Shown here piece after piece: positions 28,436 through 36,236 of a DNA stretch of 64,000 nucleotides (within the stretch, counting starts at the first letter, position 1; every line of letters begins with the position of its first letter). The notes below the pieces were generated by a model. It worked only from the letters and a program-made list of their open reading frames with translations, was not told the DNA's origin and ran no database searches. The translations under genes and the position numbers were made by a program. The DNA comes from Salinibacterium hongtaonis (GTDB taxonomy: Bacteria; Actinomycetota; Actinomycetes; Actinomycetales; Microbacteriaceae), in the NCBI RefSeq assembly GCF_003065485.1, contig NZ_CP026951.1, forward strand, positions 1,860,001 to 1,924,000, written 5' to 3'.

Positions 28436-28457
28436 TTGTACAGATTTATGTACATAA
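28436..28457. promoter_or_regulatory. candidate operator of the toxin-antitoxin operon
   Basis: Two TGTACA cores (28437-28442 and 28449-28454) lie 12 bases apart, about one helical turn. The second is part of a perfect 12-base palindrome TTATGTACATAA (28446-28457). They sit 27-48 bases before the antitoxin ATG, in a short AT-rich stretch. Phd/YefM-like antitoxins usually bind such palindromes to repress their own operon, so autoregulation is a reasonable inference. Confidence 0.6.
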
Positions 28458-28483
28458 TCCTGGTCTGGCTCTACTCTTGAACC

Positions 28484-28969
28484 ATGTCGAATATCGTTCC
28501 CGAGCCAGTCGCGACCGTCGCGGATGCGCGCTCCTCACTGTCTAAAATCCTGCGCGATTTTCGGCGCGCGCCGTCGACGGCTACCCCCGTGGCGATCGGC
28601 TCCCACCGACGCCCGGAGGCCGTGATCGTTCCCTTCGAGCAGTTCCGGATGCTCGCTGAGGGCGGCACACAGCACCACGAGTCGACCCTCGCTAAGCTTC
28701 GAAAACGGCGCACTCTCATCCGTCGACTCGCTGCACTCAGCAAGGTAGACGACGTGGCAGTGTTCGGTTCGGTCGCCCGCGAGTCCGACACTGAGTCGAG
28801 CGACATCGATCTTCTCGTCTCCCCTTCGCCTGACGCGAGCATGTTCGACCTCGCTCAGTTCGAGATCGACATGGAGGAGCTCACAGGGCGTGCCGTTGAT
28901 GTCGTGTCACGCAGGTCGCTCGATGCGGATCGCGACCACGCAATCCTCGAGCACGCCGTGCCGCTGTGA
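28484..28969 (+). CDS. Phd-like/MNT nucleotidyltransferase fusion antitoxin
   Basis: A 161-residue protein with two parts. Residues 1-60 (VATVADARSSLSKILRDF, then RRPEAVIVPFEQFRML) look like a Phd/YefM-type DNA-binding antitoxin domain. Residues 65-161 are a minimal nucleotidyltransferase with the GSX10DXD motif: Gly95-Ser96, Asp107 and Asp109 in SDIDLLV. MntA-type antitoxins neutralise their HEPN partner by adding AMP to a tyrosine. The fused N-terminal domain probably supplies operon repression. It overlaps the HEPN toxin by GTGA, the standard order antitoxin-toxin here. Confidence 0.85.
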   Translation: MSNIVPEPVATVADARSSLSKILRDFRRAPSTATPVAIGSHRRPEAVIVPFEQFRMLAEGGTQHHESTLAKLRKRRTLIRRLAALSKVDDVAVFGSVARESDTESSDIDLLVSPSPDASMFDLAQFEIDMEELTGRAVDVVSRRSLDADRDHAILEHAVPL

Positions 28970-29310
28970 CCTTGCCACCGGCAGATCGGACTGCGCGCTG
29001 GCTCGACGACCTCGATTCGGCGCTCGAAGCGGCCGCGACCCTAGCTGCCCGCGGCGAGACTGCCTTTCAGTCCGATGCGGCGCTCCCCCTTGCCTTCGAG
29101 GCGCTGTCAAATCGGGTCGGCGACCTCTGCAAGCGTCTTGTCGCGGCCGATCCAGTTCGTTTCACCGAGCCAATCTGGTCGCAGGCCGCAGGCAACCGCG
29201 ACTTCGTCGTGCACCACTACGACCGCCTCGACAGTGCCGCGCTGTGGGTCACCGTTACGCGCAGCTTCCCCGAACTCCGAGAGGCTGTTCAGACGCAGCG
29301 GAGGACGTGA
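28966..29310 (+). CDS. HEPN-domain toxin of a type VII toxin-antitoxin pair (HepT-like)
   Basis: A 114-residue all-helical protein beginning at GTG 28966 inside the antitoxin stop. It carries the exact RX4HXY motif of HepT-type HEPN RNases: Arg78, His83 and Tyr85 in NRDFVVHHYDRLD. In studied HEPN/MNT pairs the Arg/His cut RNA and the tyrosine is AMPylated by the MNT partner. All needed residues are present in both partners, so the module looks functional. The next gene downstream is convergent, so the operon has two genes. Confidence 0.85.
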   Translation: MTLPPADRTARWLDDLDSALEAAATLAARGETAFQSDAALPLAFEALSNRVGDLCKRLVAADPVRFTEPIWSQAAGNRDFVVHHYDRLDSAALWVTVTRSFPELREAVQTQRRT

Positions 29311-29343
29311 CAGCGGTGTAATCCGATCGAGCGGCTTTCGAAC

Positions 29344-29700
29344 TCAGGCGCCGGAGTAGCTGGCGCTTGACGCCGCTGCCGCGACAATCCACGCCACCGT
29401 CGTGAGCCCAATGATGCCGAGCGTCAGGGCTCCGGTGACGATGCCCGCGACTGAGTTACCCCTGCCAACGCCGACGGTATTCGCCTTGCGCAAGCCGACT
29501 ATGCCAAAGATCACGGCGAGCAGTGCGGAGACGAAGGCAAAGAACGCCGCGACAAGCCCAACGAAAGGGATGGGCGACCACACGCCCGTGACAATGGCGA
29601 CGAGCCCCAGTATCAGCGCGGTTACGGCCATGCCGTTCGACGGCGGGCGCACCACCTGCTGATAGATGACCTGCTGTTGCGGATGCGGTGCGTAACTCAC
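29344..29700 (-). CDS. DUF4190-type small membrane protein
   Basis: A 118-residue membrane protein. A glutamine-rich N-terminus (HPQQQVIYQQ) is followed by three or four hydrophobic helices with the pattern NGMAVTALILGLVAI, PFVGLVAAFFAFVSALLAVIFGIVGLRKA and GRGNSVAGIVTGALTLG. This is the DUF4190 layout common in actinobacteria, of unknown function. It converges with the toxin gene, 33 bases apart. Nothing else is recognisable, and no catalytic residues are seen. Confidence 0.8.
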   Translation of the reverse strand: MSYAPHPQQQVIYQQVVRPPSNGMAVTALILGLVAIVTGVWSPIPFVGLVAAFFAFVSALLAVIFGIVGLRKANTVGVGRGNSVAGIVTGALTLGIIGLTTVAWIVAAAASSASYSGA

Positions 29701-29890
29701 TTACGAAACATCCCAGAGGAGAAGGTCCGAGCGCTACACCCCGTGCGAGGGGCGACTGACTCAGAAGCGCAAGCACCCTCCAGGTTGTCGCTCTGGGACG
29801 GCCGCGTCGGGCAGAATGGGCTCGCATCCGCTGATACCGGATGCCGTGGGCGGTTCGAGGGAACCGCCGAGCACCAGAAGGGGCCAGCAA

Positions 29891-30649
29891 GTGAACAACG
29901 ACGTCGACGCACTGTTCAACGATCTCGGAACGCCCGAACCCGAAGCCGCGAAGCCAGCGGCGCCACCACGGCCGCCACGCACGCCGCGCCGCGCGCTGCC
30001 CTGGGTGATCGTCGGTGTCGTTGTGCTGCTTCTCGCGGGCGGCGGTGTCGCGTTCGCACTCCTGGGGCAAGGCGATTCGGATGCGGCGGCGCCAGCCCCG
30101 TCCCCGTCGGCGAGCGCCTCGCCCTCTGTCAGCGCTGAGCCGTCGCCCGAGCCGGAGCAGCCAGCCCCCGCCGCCGCGGCGATGCCCGCCGCCTGCGTCG
30201 AGCTCTTCAGCCCTGGGTACCATGCGGAGCTTTCTTCCACCGGGGCGGTGCTGTCTGCAGGGAACACGGGACCCCGCGAGCGCCCGTTCGATGAGAACGA
30301 GGTGCCGGCCGCGGTCGAGTCGACGATCGCGTCCGCGCCGCACCTCGAGTGCGCATGGGGTTTCTCTGACAACTACAACGTCGGCATCCACACCGTCGTG
30401 GCGAAGGTCACCGACGAGCAGGCAGTCCAGATCACGCAGGCGCTCGCCGGAGCCGGCTTCGCGAGCACCCCCGAGCTGGGCAGCGTGCGCTACATCAAGC
30501 AGATCGCGGGCGAGGAAGGCTTCGGCCCACACGGGTACTCGATCATCGCGCGCGACGGCCTGCTCATCGCGACCGAGTGGCTCGACTGGCCAGCATCCGG
30601 CTACACGGCCGACATCGTGAACACGGTGCTGGGCCCGGCAGGCGCGTAG
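29891..30649 (+). CDS. single-pass membrane protein with extracytoplasmic domain, unknown function
   Basis: I choose GTG 29891, seven bases after AGAAGGGG, giving 252 residues. A short acidic start (NNDVDALFNDLG) and a proline/arginine-rich stretch precede one transmembrane helix (about residues 35-57, WVIVGVVVLLLAGGGVAFALL). A serine/proline/alanine linker follows to about 95, then a globular outer domain of about 150 residues with two cysteines (AACVELF and LECAWGF) that may pair. I do not recognise the outer domain. The 190 bases upstream of it (29701-29890) hold no other gene that I can support. Confidence 0.7.
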   Translation: MNNDVDALFNDLGTPEPEAAKPAAPPRPPRTPRRALPWVIVGVVVLLLAGGGVAFALLGQGDSDAAAPAPSPSASASPSVSAEPSPEPEQPAPAAAAMPAACVELFSPGYHAELSSTGAVLSAGNTGPRERPFDENEVPAAVESTIASAPHLECAWGFSDNYNVGIHTVVAKVTDEQAVQITQALAGAGFASTPELGSVRYIKQIAGEEGFGPHGYSIIARDGLLIATEWLDWPASGYTADIVNTVLGPAGA

Positions 30650-30763
30650 GACTCTTTCTGCCAGTTCGGCCCTCAGCTCGCTTCCTGGAAGGTTCGTGTG
30701 ACCTTGCGACGCCGGGAGACGACCCGGCCTACCGTGTGGGGCGAAACGGAAAGGAGCCACACA

Positions 30764-31312
30764 ATGGCAACTCTTGACGGCAAGAAGGTCGCGTTCCTGG
30801 CGACGAACGGCTTCGAGGATTCGGAACTCACGAGCCCCTGGCAGGCGGTCACCGAAGCGGGTGCGACGGCCGTGCTGATCTCCCCCGAGTCGGGCTCCAT
30901 CGAGGGCAAGAACGGGCACAGTCAGCCGGTGGATGTCGTGACGACTCAGGCCAAAGCATCCGACTATGACGCTCTGGTGCTGCCGGGCGGTGTCGTCAAC
31001 GGCGACACGCTGCGAACGGATGATGCGGCGGTCGCCTTTGTGCGCGACGTGTTCGCCCAGCACAAGCCGGCCGGTGTCATCTGCCACGGCGGCTGGATTC
31101 TGACGGATGCCGACGTAGTGAAGGGCCGCACGATGACCTCCTACGGCAGCCTCCAGACGGACCTGCGCAACGCGGGCGCCGAATGGGTTGATGAGGAGGT
31201 CGTGGTCGACTCGGGCCTGGTGACCAGCCGCACCCCTAACGACCTGCCCGCGTTCAACGCGAAGATCGTGGAGGAGTTCGCGGAAGGTAAGCACGAAGGT
31301 CAGGTGGCGTAG
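30764..31312 (+). CDS. DJ-1/PfpI-family protein
   Basis: A 182-residue class I glutamine-amidotransferase-like protein starting at ATG 30764, seven bases after AAGGAG. Glu18 in GFEDSEL and the nucleophile Cys107 followed by His108 in GVICHGGW are the residues of PfpI/YhbO-type enzymes. These have been described as intracellular proteases or as deglycases/hydrolases of damaged metabolites. Length is normal and no signal peptide is seen. An upstream extension to 30698 is non-conserved and rejected. It stands alone with its own short leader. Confidence 0.9.
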   Translation: MATLDGKKVAFLATNGFEDSELTSPWQAVTEAGATAVLISPESGSIEGKNGHSQPVDVVTTQAKASDYDALVLPGGVVNGDTLRTDDAAVAFVRDVFAQHKPAGVICHGGWILTDADVVKGRTMTSYGSLQTDLRNAGAEWVDEEVVVDSGLVTSRTPNDLPAFNAKIVEEFAEGKHEGQVA

Positions 31313-31328
31313 AGCCGCTCGCTAGCTG

Positions 31329-31360
31329 GAGGCCCGTCGATTGCTGTGTCGGCGGGCCTC
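31329..31360. terminator. hairpin between convergent genes
   Basis: GAGGCCCG (31329-31336) pairs with CGGGCCTC (31353-31360) around a 16-base loop. It lies 17 bases after the PfpI stop and touches the end of the convergent lipoprotein gene. A clear T-run is missing on either side, so it is a modest terminator candidate. Confidence 0.5.
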
Positions 31361-31787
31361 ACTCTGAAACAAACTCCACTGTGGACCAGGCGATGTCAAC
31401 GACACACAGCTTTCCGTCGTCTTCGCGGTAGAAGACGTCACCAGGGATCGAGTCACCGACGCCGACGTGTGCGGCTTCGAGGTTGATGCTCCAGGTCGCA
31501 CCGAGGTCGGCCTGTGCCTGCCAGAACCTGCTAATTCGCTCGGGCTCACCCGCGCTCAGGTTCGGGTTCGACCAGTTCTCGGGCTCTCTGTACTCGGCCA
31601 CTGAGTCTTCGCATGCGAGGGCATCGGCTTCAGCAGAGGCGGCGGCCTCGATCAGGTGCTCGGTGGTCTGAATCACCGAAGCCCCTTCCGGCCCCCAGAT
31701 GATGAGGTCTGCCGCAGAGCATCCTGCCAGCATGCCGAGCGCAGCGGCGCAAGCAACGAGCGACGGGACGGCTTTGCGCAGGGTCAC
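31359..31787 (-). CDS. small lipoprotein, unknown function
   Basis: A 142-residue protein starting at GTG 31787. The N-terminus has a basic residue pair, a hydrophobic core (AVPSLVACAAALGML) and a lipobox LAGC at residues 20-23, so it is exported and lipid-anchored on the outer face of the membrane. The mature part is acidic, with a cysteine pair (LACEDS and KLCVVD) that may form a disulfide. I do not recognise the family. It converges with the PfpI gene, and 249 bases without a supported gene separate it from the next gene. Confidence 0.75.
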   Translation of the reverse strand: MTLRKAVPSLVACAAALGMLAGCSAADLIIWGPEGASVIQTTEHLIEAAASAEADALACEDSVAEYREPENWSNPNLSAGEPERISRFWQAQADLGATWSINLEAAHVGVGDSIPGDVFYREDDGKLCVVDIAWSTVEFVSE

Positions 31788-32036
31788 GGCGTCACACTAG
31801 CCGCAAGTGCTCTCGTCGACAATGAAGTCCCGCCGCCCCCGCGCAAGGCTCCATCAGCTCCTCATGCATAGCGGTCTTCCATTTCACAAGCACACAGATT
31901 GCCCCCTTGTCGGGGACTAGCTACGTGAGCTTTTCTCTCCCTAGGATGCTCGGAGTCGCTTGAAATGCCAAGGCAGAGAAAGCCTTTCGTTAGCGTTACG
32001 AGGCACTTCTGCGAAAGTCACACGAGGCCCGGGGGC

Positions 32037-32663
32037 ATGAGCATGGTTCGGAGTTGGGCACAGTTTTACAAGAGGCCCTCAAAGTCGGCTGAGGGCGCTC
32101 CGCCACAGGCAGAAGCCGGAAAAGGCTTCTTTCACAAAGCAACCACGCGCAGGATCGCCGCGATCGCGTCAGTATGCGCGCTCGCTGTCGGGCTGATTAT
32201 CGGTGCGTCTACGGCGAGCTCCTCGGCCCAAGGAGAGATTCAGGCACTCGAGGGAACCGTCGCGAAGGTGGAGGCTTCCAACATCGAGCTGGAGGCTGCT
32301 GCCGAAGAAGCAAATCAAGATGCCGAAAAGGCGTTGGAGGACGCCGAACGATCGAAGCGGGCCGCGGACGCCGTTCGTACGAGTCTCACCTCAACCACCG
32401 CTAAAGTCTCTGAGCTGGAGACCCAGGTACTCGCGGCACAAGCTGAGATCACAACCCGCGATTCACGTATCGCCGAGCTTGAGAGCCAGGTGGCCTCTCG
32501 CCGCGCTCCTGCGGCCGCAGTTCCCGCAACGCCTCGCACTGCCTCGGCCTATTACGAAAATTGCACTGCAGCGCGGGCCGCCGGCGCCGCTCCGGTACGT
32601 GTTGGCCAGGCGGGATATGGCCGACACCTTGACCGCGATGGGGACGGTGTCGGGTGTGAGTAA
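32037..32663 (+). CDS. membrane-anchored coiled-coil protein with excalibur domain
   Basis: I choose ATG 32037 (208 residues). After a basic start there is a transmembrane helix at about residues 37-58 (IAAIASVCALAVGLIIGAS). A coiled coil of about 90 residues follows, rich in Glu, Ala and Lys. An alanine/proline linker leads to a C-terminal excalibur calcium-binding domain (about 170-208) with YYENCTAARAAGAAPV and DRDGDGVGCE, including the EF-hand-like DxDxDG loop and two cysteines. It is probably an outward-facing envelope protein. Starts further upstream (31965) add a poorly conserved tail. Confidence 0.8.
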   Translation: MSMVRSWAQFYKRPSKSAEGAPPQAEAGKGFFHKATTRRIAAIASVCALAVGLIIGASTASSSAQGEIQALEGTVAKVEASNIELEAAAEEANQDAEKALEDAERSKRAADAVRTSLTSTTAKVSELETQVLAAQAEITTRDSRIAELESQVASRRAPAAAVPATPRTASAYYENCTAARAAGAAPVRVGQAGYGRHLDRDGDGVGCE

Positions 32664-32704
32664 CGCCCCACAAGACACAACCAGCCGCATGGTAGCTTGA
32701 CGAC

Positions 32705-33025
32705 GTGGTCGCCCTATCTACTTATGAAGCACTTCGAGCGTTCGTCGCGGAACGTGAGTGGCAGCAGTTTCATTCTCCCGAGAATCTTGCAAAGAGCATC
32801 TCAATCGAGGCAGGGGAACTCCTCGAATGCTTCCAATGGGGCGCGGAGGGCGAGCCTGATCGCGTTCGACAGGAACTCGCGGACGTTCTGACTTACTGTC
32901 TGCTCCTTGCAGATCGTATTGGGGTCGATGCCGACACCATCGTCCTAGAAAAGCTGGACATAACACGACAGAAATATCCGGTAGAAAAATCGCGGGGGCG
33001 AAGCGAGAAGTATGACCAGCTTTGA
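32705..33025 (+). CDS. MazG-like nucleotide pyrophosphohydrolase
   Basis: A 106-residue all-alpha NTP-pyrophosphohydrolase. The metal-binding pattern is complete: Glu35 and Glu38 in EAGELLE, then Glu57 and Asp60 in ELADV. The size and the WQQFHSPENLAKS start match small MazG-like proteins related to RS21-C6 dCTPases. It would hydrolyse a nucleoside triphosphate to the monophosphate and pyrophosphate; which one cannot be read. It overlaps the GIY-YIG/DUF2075 gene by 14 bases, so the two are translationally linked and likely act in one system. Confidence 0.87.
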   Translation: MVALSTYEALRAFVAEREWQQFHSPENLAKSISIEAGELLECFQWGAEGEPDRVRQELADVLTYCLLLADRIGVDADTIVLEKLDITRQKYPVEKSRGRSEKYDQL

Positions 33026-34799
33026 GATCGAAGAACTCGACTTCGACACCGCAGCGGTCAGCCACTGGTCGCGGGACGATAGACGGCGAACGAACTGGCC
33101 CGTGGTCTATTTGCTCGACGCTCCCCCGTCGCGTAGCACCTCTCAATTGCGGGAGATCTACGTAGGCGAATCGCTCAACGTTTCGGCGAGGATGCGCCAA
33201 CACCTAGATTCCGGCATCAGGAACCATTTAAAGAAGATCCGAGTGGTGTTCGACGACCGGTTCAACAAGTCAGTTTGCCTCGACCTCGAGTCGTACCTGA
33301 TTCGTCTTTTTGCGGGCGACGGAGCGTTCCAAGTACTCAATCGGAACGCGGGTATCACTGATGCCGAGTACTACGAGCGCGCTCTTTACCAAGAGACATT
33401 TCGCGAGGTATTTGAACACCTCAAGGACGAGGGGATGTTCACCCGTAGCATCCGCGAGATCGAAAACAGCGACCTCTTCAAACTCTCTCCGTTCAAGGCA
33501 CTGACGCACGACCAGGCGATCGCCGTCGAGGACATCGTGGAGGGGCTCTTTACCGACCTCCAAGAAGGCAAATCAAGCACAATCGTCATCCAGGGGCATC
33601 CCGGGACTGGCAAGACGGTCGTTGCGATCTACCTGCTGAAGCTTCTTGCCGACATCCGCGCGGCCAATCCGTCCGACGTACGCGATAGCGACTCGATGTT
33701 CTCTGACTTCTTTGTCGAGGGCTATCCCGAATTGCTCCGAGACTTTCGGATGGGGCTGGTCATTCCACAACAGTCTCTGCGCAGATCAGCAAGCCGGGTT
33801 TTCAAGAAGACACCCGGGCTCGATCCAAAGATGGTGCTCACCGCATTCGACGTGGGCCAGTCAGAGGAAGAATTCGACCTCCTCATAGTTGATGAGACGC
33901 ACCGCCTCAACCAACGAGCCAACCAGCCATCTGGTCCACTGAATGCCAAGTTCAAAAAGATCACAGAGAAGCTATTTGGGCGAGATGACATCTCAAAAAC
34001 CCAGCTGGATTGGATAACAGCCCGAAGCAGGCATCAGATCTTTCTCGTCGATGCAGATCAACGGGTTCGACCTGCCGACCTCCCGGGCGAAGTGCTGGCG
34101 GCCCTCACCAGCGCTGCGAAAGATCAGAATCGGCACTATCCATTGGCTACCCAAATGCGCGTCCAGGCCGGGGCCGACTACGTTGACTACGTTCGCAGGA
34201 TCCTGCCTCCAGACGGAGACGCTCGCGCGATTCCAGCCGCGCAGGAGTTCACTGGATACGATCTCCGCCTGTTCGATGACCTAGGCGAGATGCACGCGAT
34301 GATCCGCGCGAAAGATGAGGCTGTCGGGCTTGCTCGATTGGTCGCCGGATACGCCTGGAAATGGGTAAGCAAGGTGAATCCAGCGCTGTACGACATCACG
34401 ATCGATGGACAGAATCTCCGCTGGAACTCCGAGGCCGTTGACTGGATCGCATCCGCCGACTCGCTTCAAGAAGTCGGGTCTATCCACACTGTTCAGGGAT
34501 ACGACCTCAACTATGCCGGTGTAATAATCGGCCCTGATTTGAAGTTCGATCCAGTGGAAAGCCGGCTCTATTTCGATCGAGCGGCGTACTTTGACACCAA
34601 AGGCAAAGAGAACAACCGGGCGCTCGGCACGACGTATTCCGACGCCGATCTCCTGCCCTTCATCACAAACATCTACCGAGTTCTACTCACTCGGGGCATT
34701 CGAGGCACTTACGTTTACGTGTGCGATCCCGCCCTTCGCGAGTATCTCGCGCGGTTTATCCATTCCGAGGCATCGCAGGCAACGACAGATCAGTCGTAA
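33012..34799 (+). CDS. GIY-YIG nuclease/DUF2075 ATPase fusion
   Basis: A 595-residue protein. Residues 30-105 are a GIY-YIG nuclease module: VVYLL at 31-35, EIYVGES at 48-54, Arg60 in NVSARMRQHL and the metal glutamate Glu93 in LDLESYL. Residues 160-590 are a DUF2075-type P-loop ATPase/helicase core: Walker A GHPGTGKT (195-202), Walker B LLIVDETHRLN (290-300), and a late VGSIHTVQGYDLNYAGVIIG helicase motif. It therefore combines DNA cutting with ATP-driven motion on nucleic acid. It overlaps the MazG-like gene upstream and, by 10 bases at the 3' ends, a convergent nuclease gene. Confidence 0.88.
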   Translation: MTSFEIEELDFDTAAVSHWSRDDRRRTNWPVVYLLDAPPSRSTSQLREIYVGESLNVSARMRQHLDSGIRNHLKKIRVVFDDRFNKSVCLDLESYLIRLFAGDGAFQVLNRNAGITDAEYYERALYQETFREVFEHLKDEGMFTRSIREIENSDLFKLSPFKALTHDQAIAVEDIVEGLFTDLQEGKSSTIVIQGHPGTGKTVVAIYLLKLLADIRAANPSDVRDSDSMFSDFFVEGYPELLRDFRMGLVIPQQSLRRSASRVFKKTPGLDPKMVLTAFDVGQSEEEFDLLIVDETHRLNQRANQPSGPLNAKFKKITEKLFGRDDISKTQLDWITARSRHQIFLVDADQRVRPADLPGEVLAALTSAAKDQNRHYPLATQMRVQAGADYVDYVRRILPPDGDARAIPAAQEFTGYDLRLFDDLGEMHAMIRAKDEAVGLARLVAGYAWKWVSKVNPALYDITIDGQNLRWNSEAVDWIASADSLQEVGSIHTVQGYDLNYAGVIIGPDLKFDPVESRLYFDRAAYFDTKGKENNRALGTTYSDADLLPFITNIYRVLLTRGIRGTYVYVCDPALREYLARFIHSEASQATTDQS

Positions 34800-35896
34800 A
34801 AGTGAACTGTTTCTCTGATGGCCGCGGCGTGTGAATAGATGTCAGACAGCACGTCGATCGGATGGCGGGTTTCGTTCTTCTCCGAATCGAAAAGCCCCAG
34901 GTATTTCTGGCCTGTATTGAAGTGCAAGCGCGCCAACGGTTTGCGGTTGTTGTCGTCCAGCAAGACCCCCATGTACGACTTTGTGTCACGGTGGATGATC
35001 CGGGCAGCGGGTACCTCGCTGCAAGCAATCGCGCGCACGATCTGGAAAGCTTCGATTTCTTCGAGAGTCGTGTTGATGCCGTCCCCTCCGTCCGCATCGT
35101 GAGTACTGGCTTCGGCGACGGCGGCACTTGCATCGGACCCCGAAACCGAGGCGTTGTCTTGCGGAGGTGTATACCCTTGTCCGCCGAGAGCAGCTTTGAG
35201 CCGATCATTGACCTGGTCGGCAAGAAACTGCTTCTGGGCCTTCCTCACTAGGACGCTGAACTGATCGCGGACCTTCTGAGTGATCGAGCCTTCGTATACT
35301 CGCGCCGTCAACAATTTGACCCAGTCTGCGTCTGGCGTGCTGAATTGAGCGACCAGAACACGCTTAATCGCCCCGATGTACTTGAGCTCTTCGGCAGCGT
35401 TGACGATCGAATCGATGTCGAAAGTGTCTTTGGTGAGCTTTTGGATCTCCGGGACGAGTGTTTCGTCGAGGTCGGAAATCTGCAGGACCAAGAATGGCTT
35501 CTCGTCCATCCGATTAGGTGCGTCGAGGTCAGTGTAGAAGTGGTACTGGTCACCGTCCGTGAGGATCGCGACTCTCGCGTGCGCAACAGCAAAGTACCGA
35601 AAAAGTTGTGAAGCCTGGTTAAGTCCGAGCGGTGCACCGAGCTTCTTGCACTCGATGAGGATCTGCACAGTGCCGTCTTTGACGATTGCGTAGTCGATTT
35701 TTTCGCCACGCTTCGTACCTACGTCAGCAGTGAACTCAGGAACAACCTCGTTCGGATTGAAGACGTCGTAACCAAGAACCAGAGAGATGAAAGGCATTAC
35801 GAACGCGTTCTTCGTCGCCTCTTCAGTCTCAATCGATTTCCCCTGCACGGCGATCTTGTTCGCCAGGCTAGCCAAACGGTCCGCGATCTCACTCAT
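34790..35896 (-). CDS. HSDR_N-type PD-(D/E)XK nuclease protein
   Basis: I choose ATG 35896, eight bases after GGGGGGA (368 residues). Residues 20-130 resemble the N-terminal nuclease domain of type I restriction HsdR: KNAFVMPFISLVLGYDVFNP, then Asp68 in KIDYAIVKDG and Glu82-Cys-Lys84 in ILIECKKLG. These give the full PD-(D/E)XK set. No helicase motor is present, so it is a stand-alone form. The C-terminal part (about 260-368) has an unfamiliar alpha/beta region with KSYMGVLLDD and GLFDSEKNE. It converges with the DUF2075 gene with a 10-base overlap. Confidence 0.83.
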   Translation of the reverse strand: MSEIADRLASLANKIAVQGKSIETEEATKNAFVMPFISLVLGYDVFNPNEVVPEFTADVGTKRGEKIDYAIVKDGTVQILIECKKLGAPLGLNQASQLFRYFAVAHARVAILTDGDQYHFYTDLDAPNRMDEKPFLVLQISDLDETLVPEIQKLTKDTFDIDSIVNAAEELKYIGAIKRVLVAQFSTPDADWVKLLTARVYEGSITQKVRDQFSVLVRKAQKQFLADQVNDRLKAALGGQGYTPPQDNASVSGSDASAAVAEASTHDADGGDGINTTLEEIEAFQIVRAIACSEVPAARIIHRDTKSYMGVLLDDNNRKPLARLHFNTGQKYLGLFDSEKNETRHPIDVLSDIYSHAAAIRETVHFYD

Positions 35897-35989
35897 GTGT
35901 ATTCCCCCCATTGCGCAAAGCTGCTGAGGCCGAGTCTATTCATAAGGCGCTCATGCGCGCCCAACTGAAGACGCGGAGCGCAATCGCGA

Positions 35990-36217
35990 TCAACAAGCTT
36001 TGTATGTTTTCGGCGGGTCCACCGATCGCGCGCTGGGCGAATACTCGTTCCAGCGCACGACGCGCAGCGCGTTGACGAGCGCTTCTCCGCAGATGTCGCA
36101 CCCGCATCCCAAACTACGGCGCCATTTATCGCTGCGGCGACTCCGGGGAGACCCAGGCGTACCCGACTTCGTGTGCAGGGCCCCGTCTCGAACTAAACGC
36201 TGCAACAATGAACCCAA
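35990..36217 (-). CDS. possible small cysteine-containing protein or gene remnant
   Basis: In the 340-base gap 35897-36236 one minus-strand frame of 75 codons stands out. It ends with GCGCDICGEALVNALRVV and RWNEYSPSARSVDPPKTYKAC. The CxxC pair, followed by Arg/Trp-rich text that looks protein-like and has high third-position GC, suggests a real small protein or the end of a decayed gene. The ribosome site is poor and no family is recognised. The rest of this gap shows nothing I can support except the promoters of the flanking divergent genes. Confidence 0.25.
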   Translation of the reverse strand: MGSLLQRLVRDGALHTKSGTPGSPRSRRSDKWRRSLGCGCDICGEALVNALRVVRWNEYSPSARSVDPPKTYKAC

Positions 36218-36236
36218 ACGTCGATCGGGGGATCAC

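Noticed and set aside
29456-31294. A 612-codon minus-strand frame
   Set aside because: It lies over three plus-strand genes with clear starts and motifs and is an effect of high GC.
36000-36236. A 79-residue upstream extension of the NERD-UvrD gene
   Set aside because: Composition is not protein-like for this family and a good start with CGGGGGA lies at 36237.
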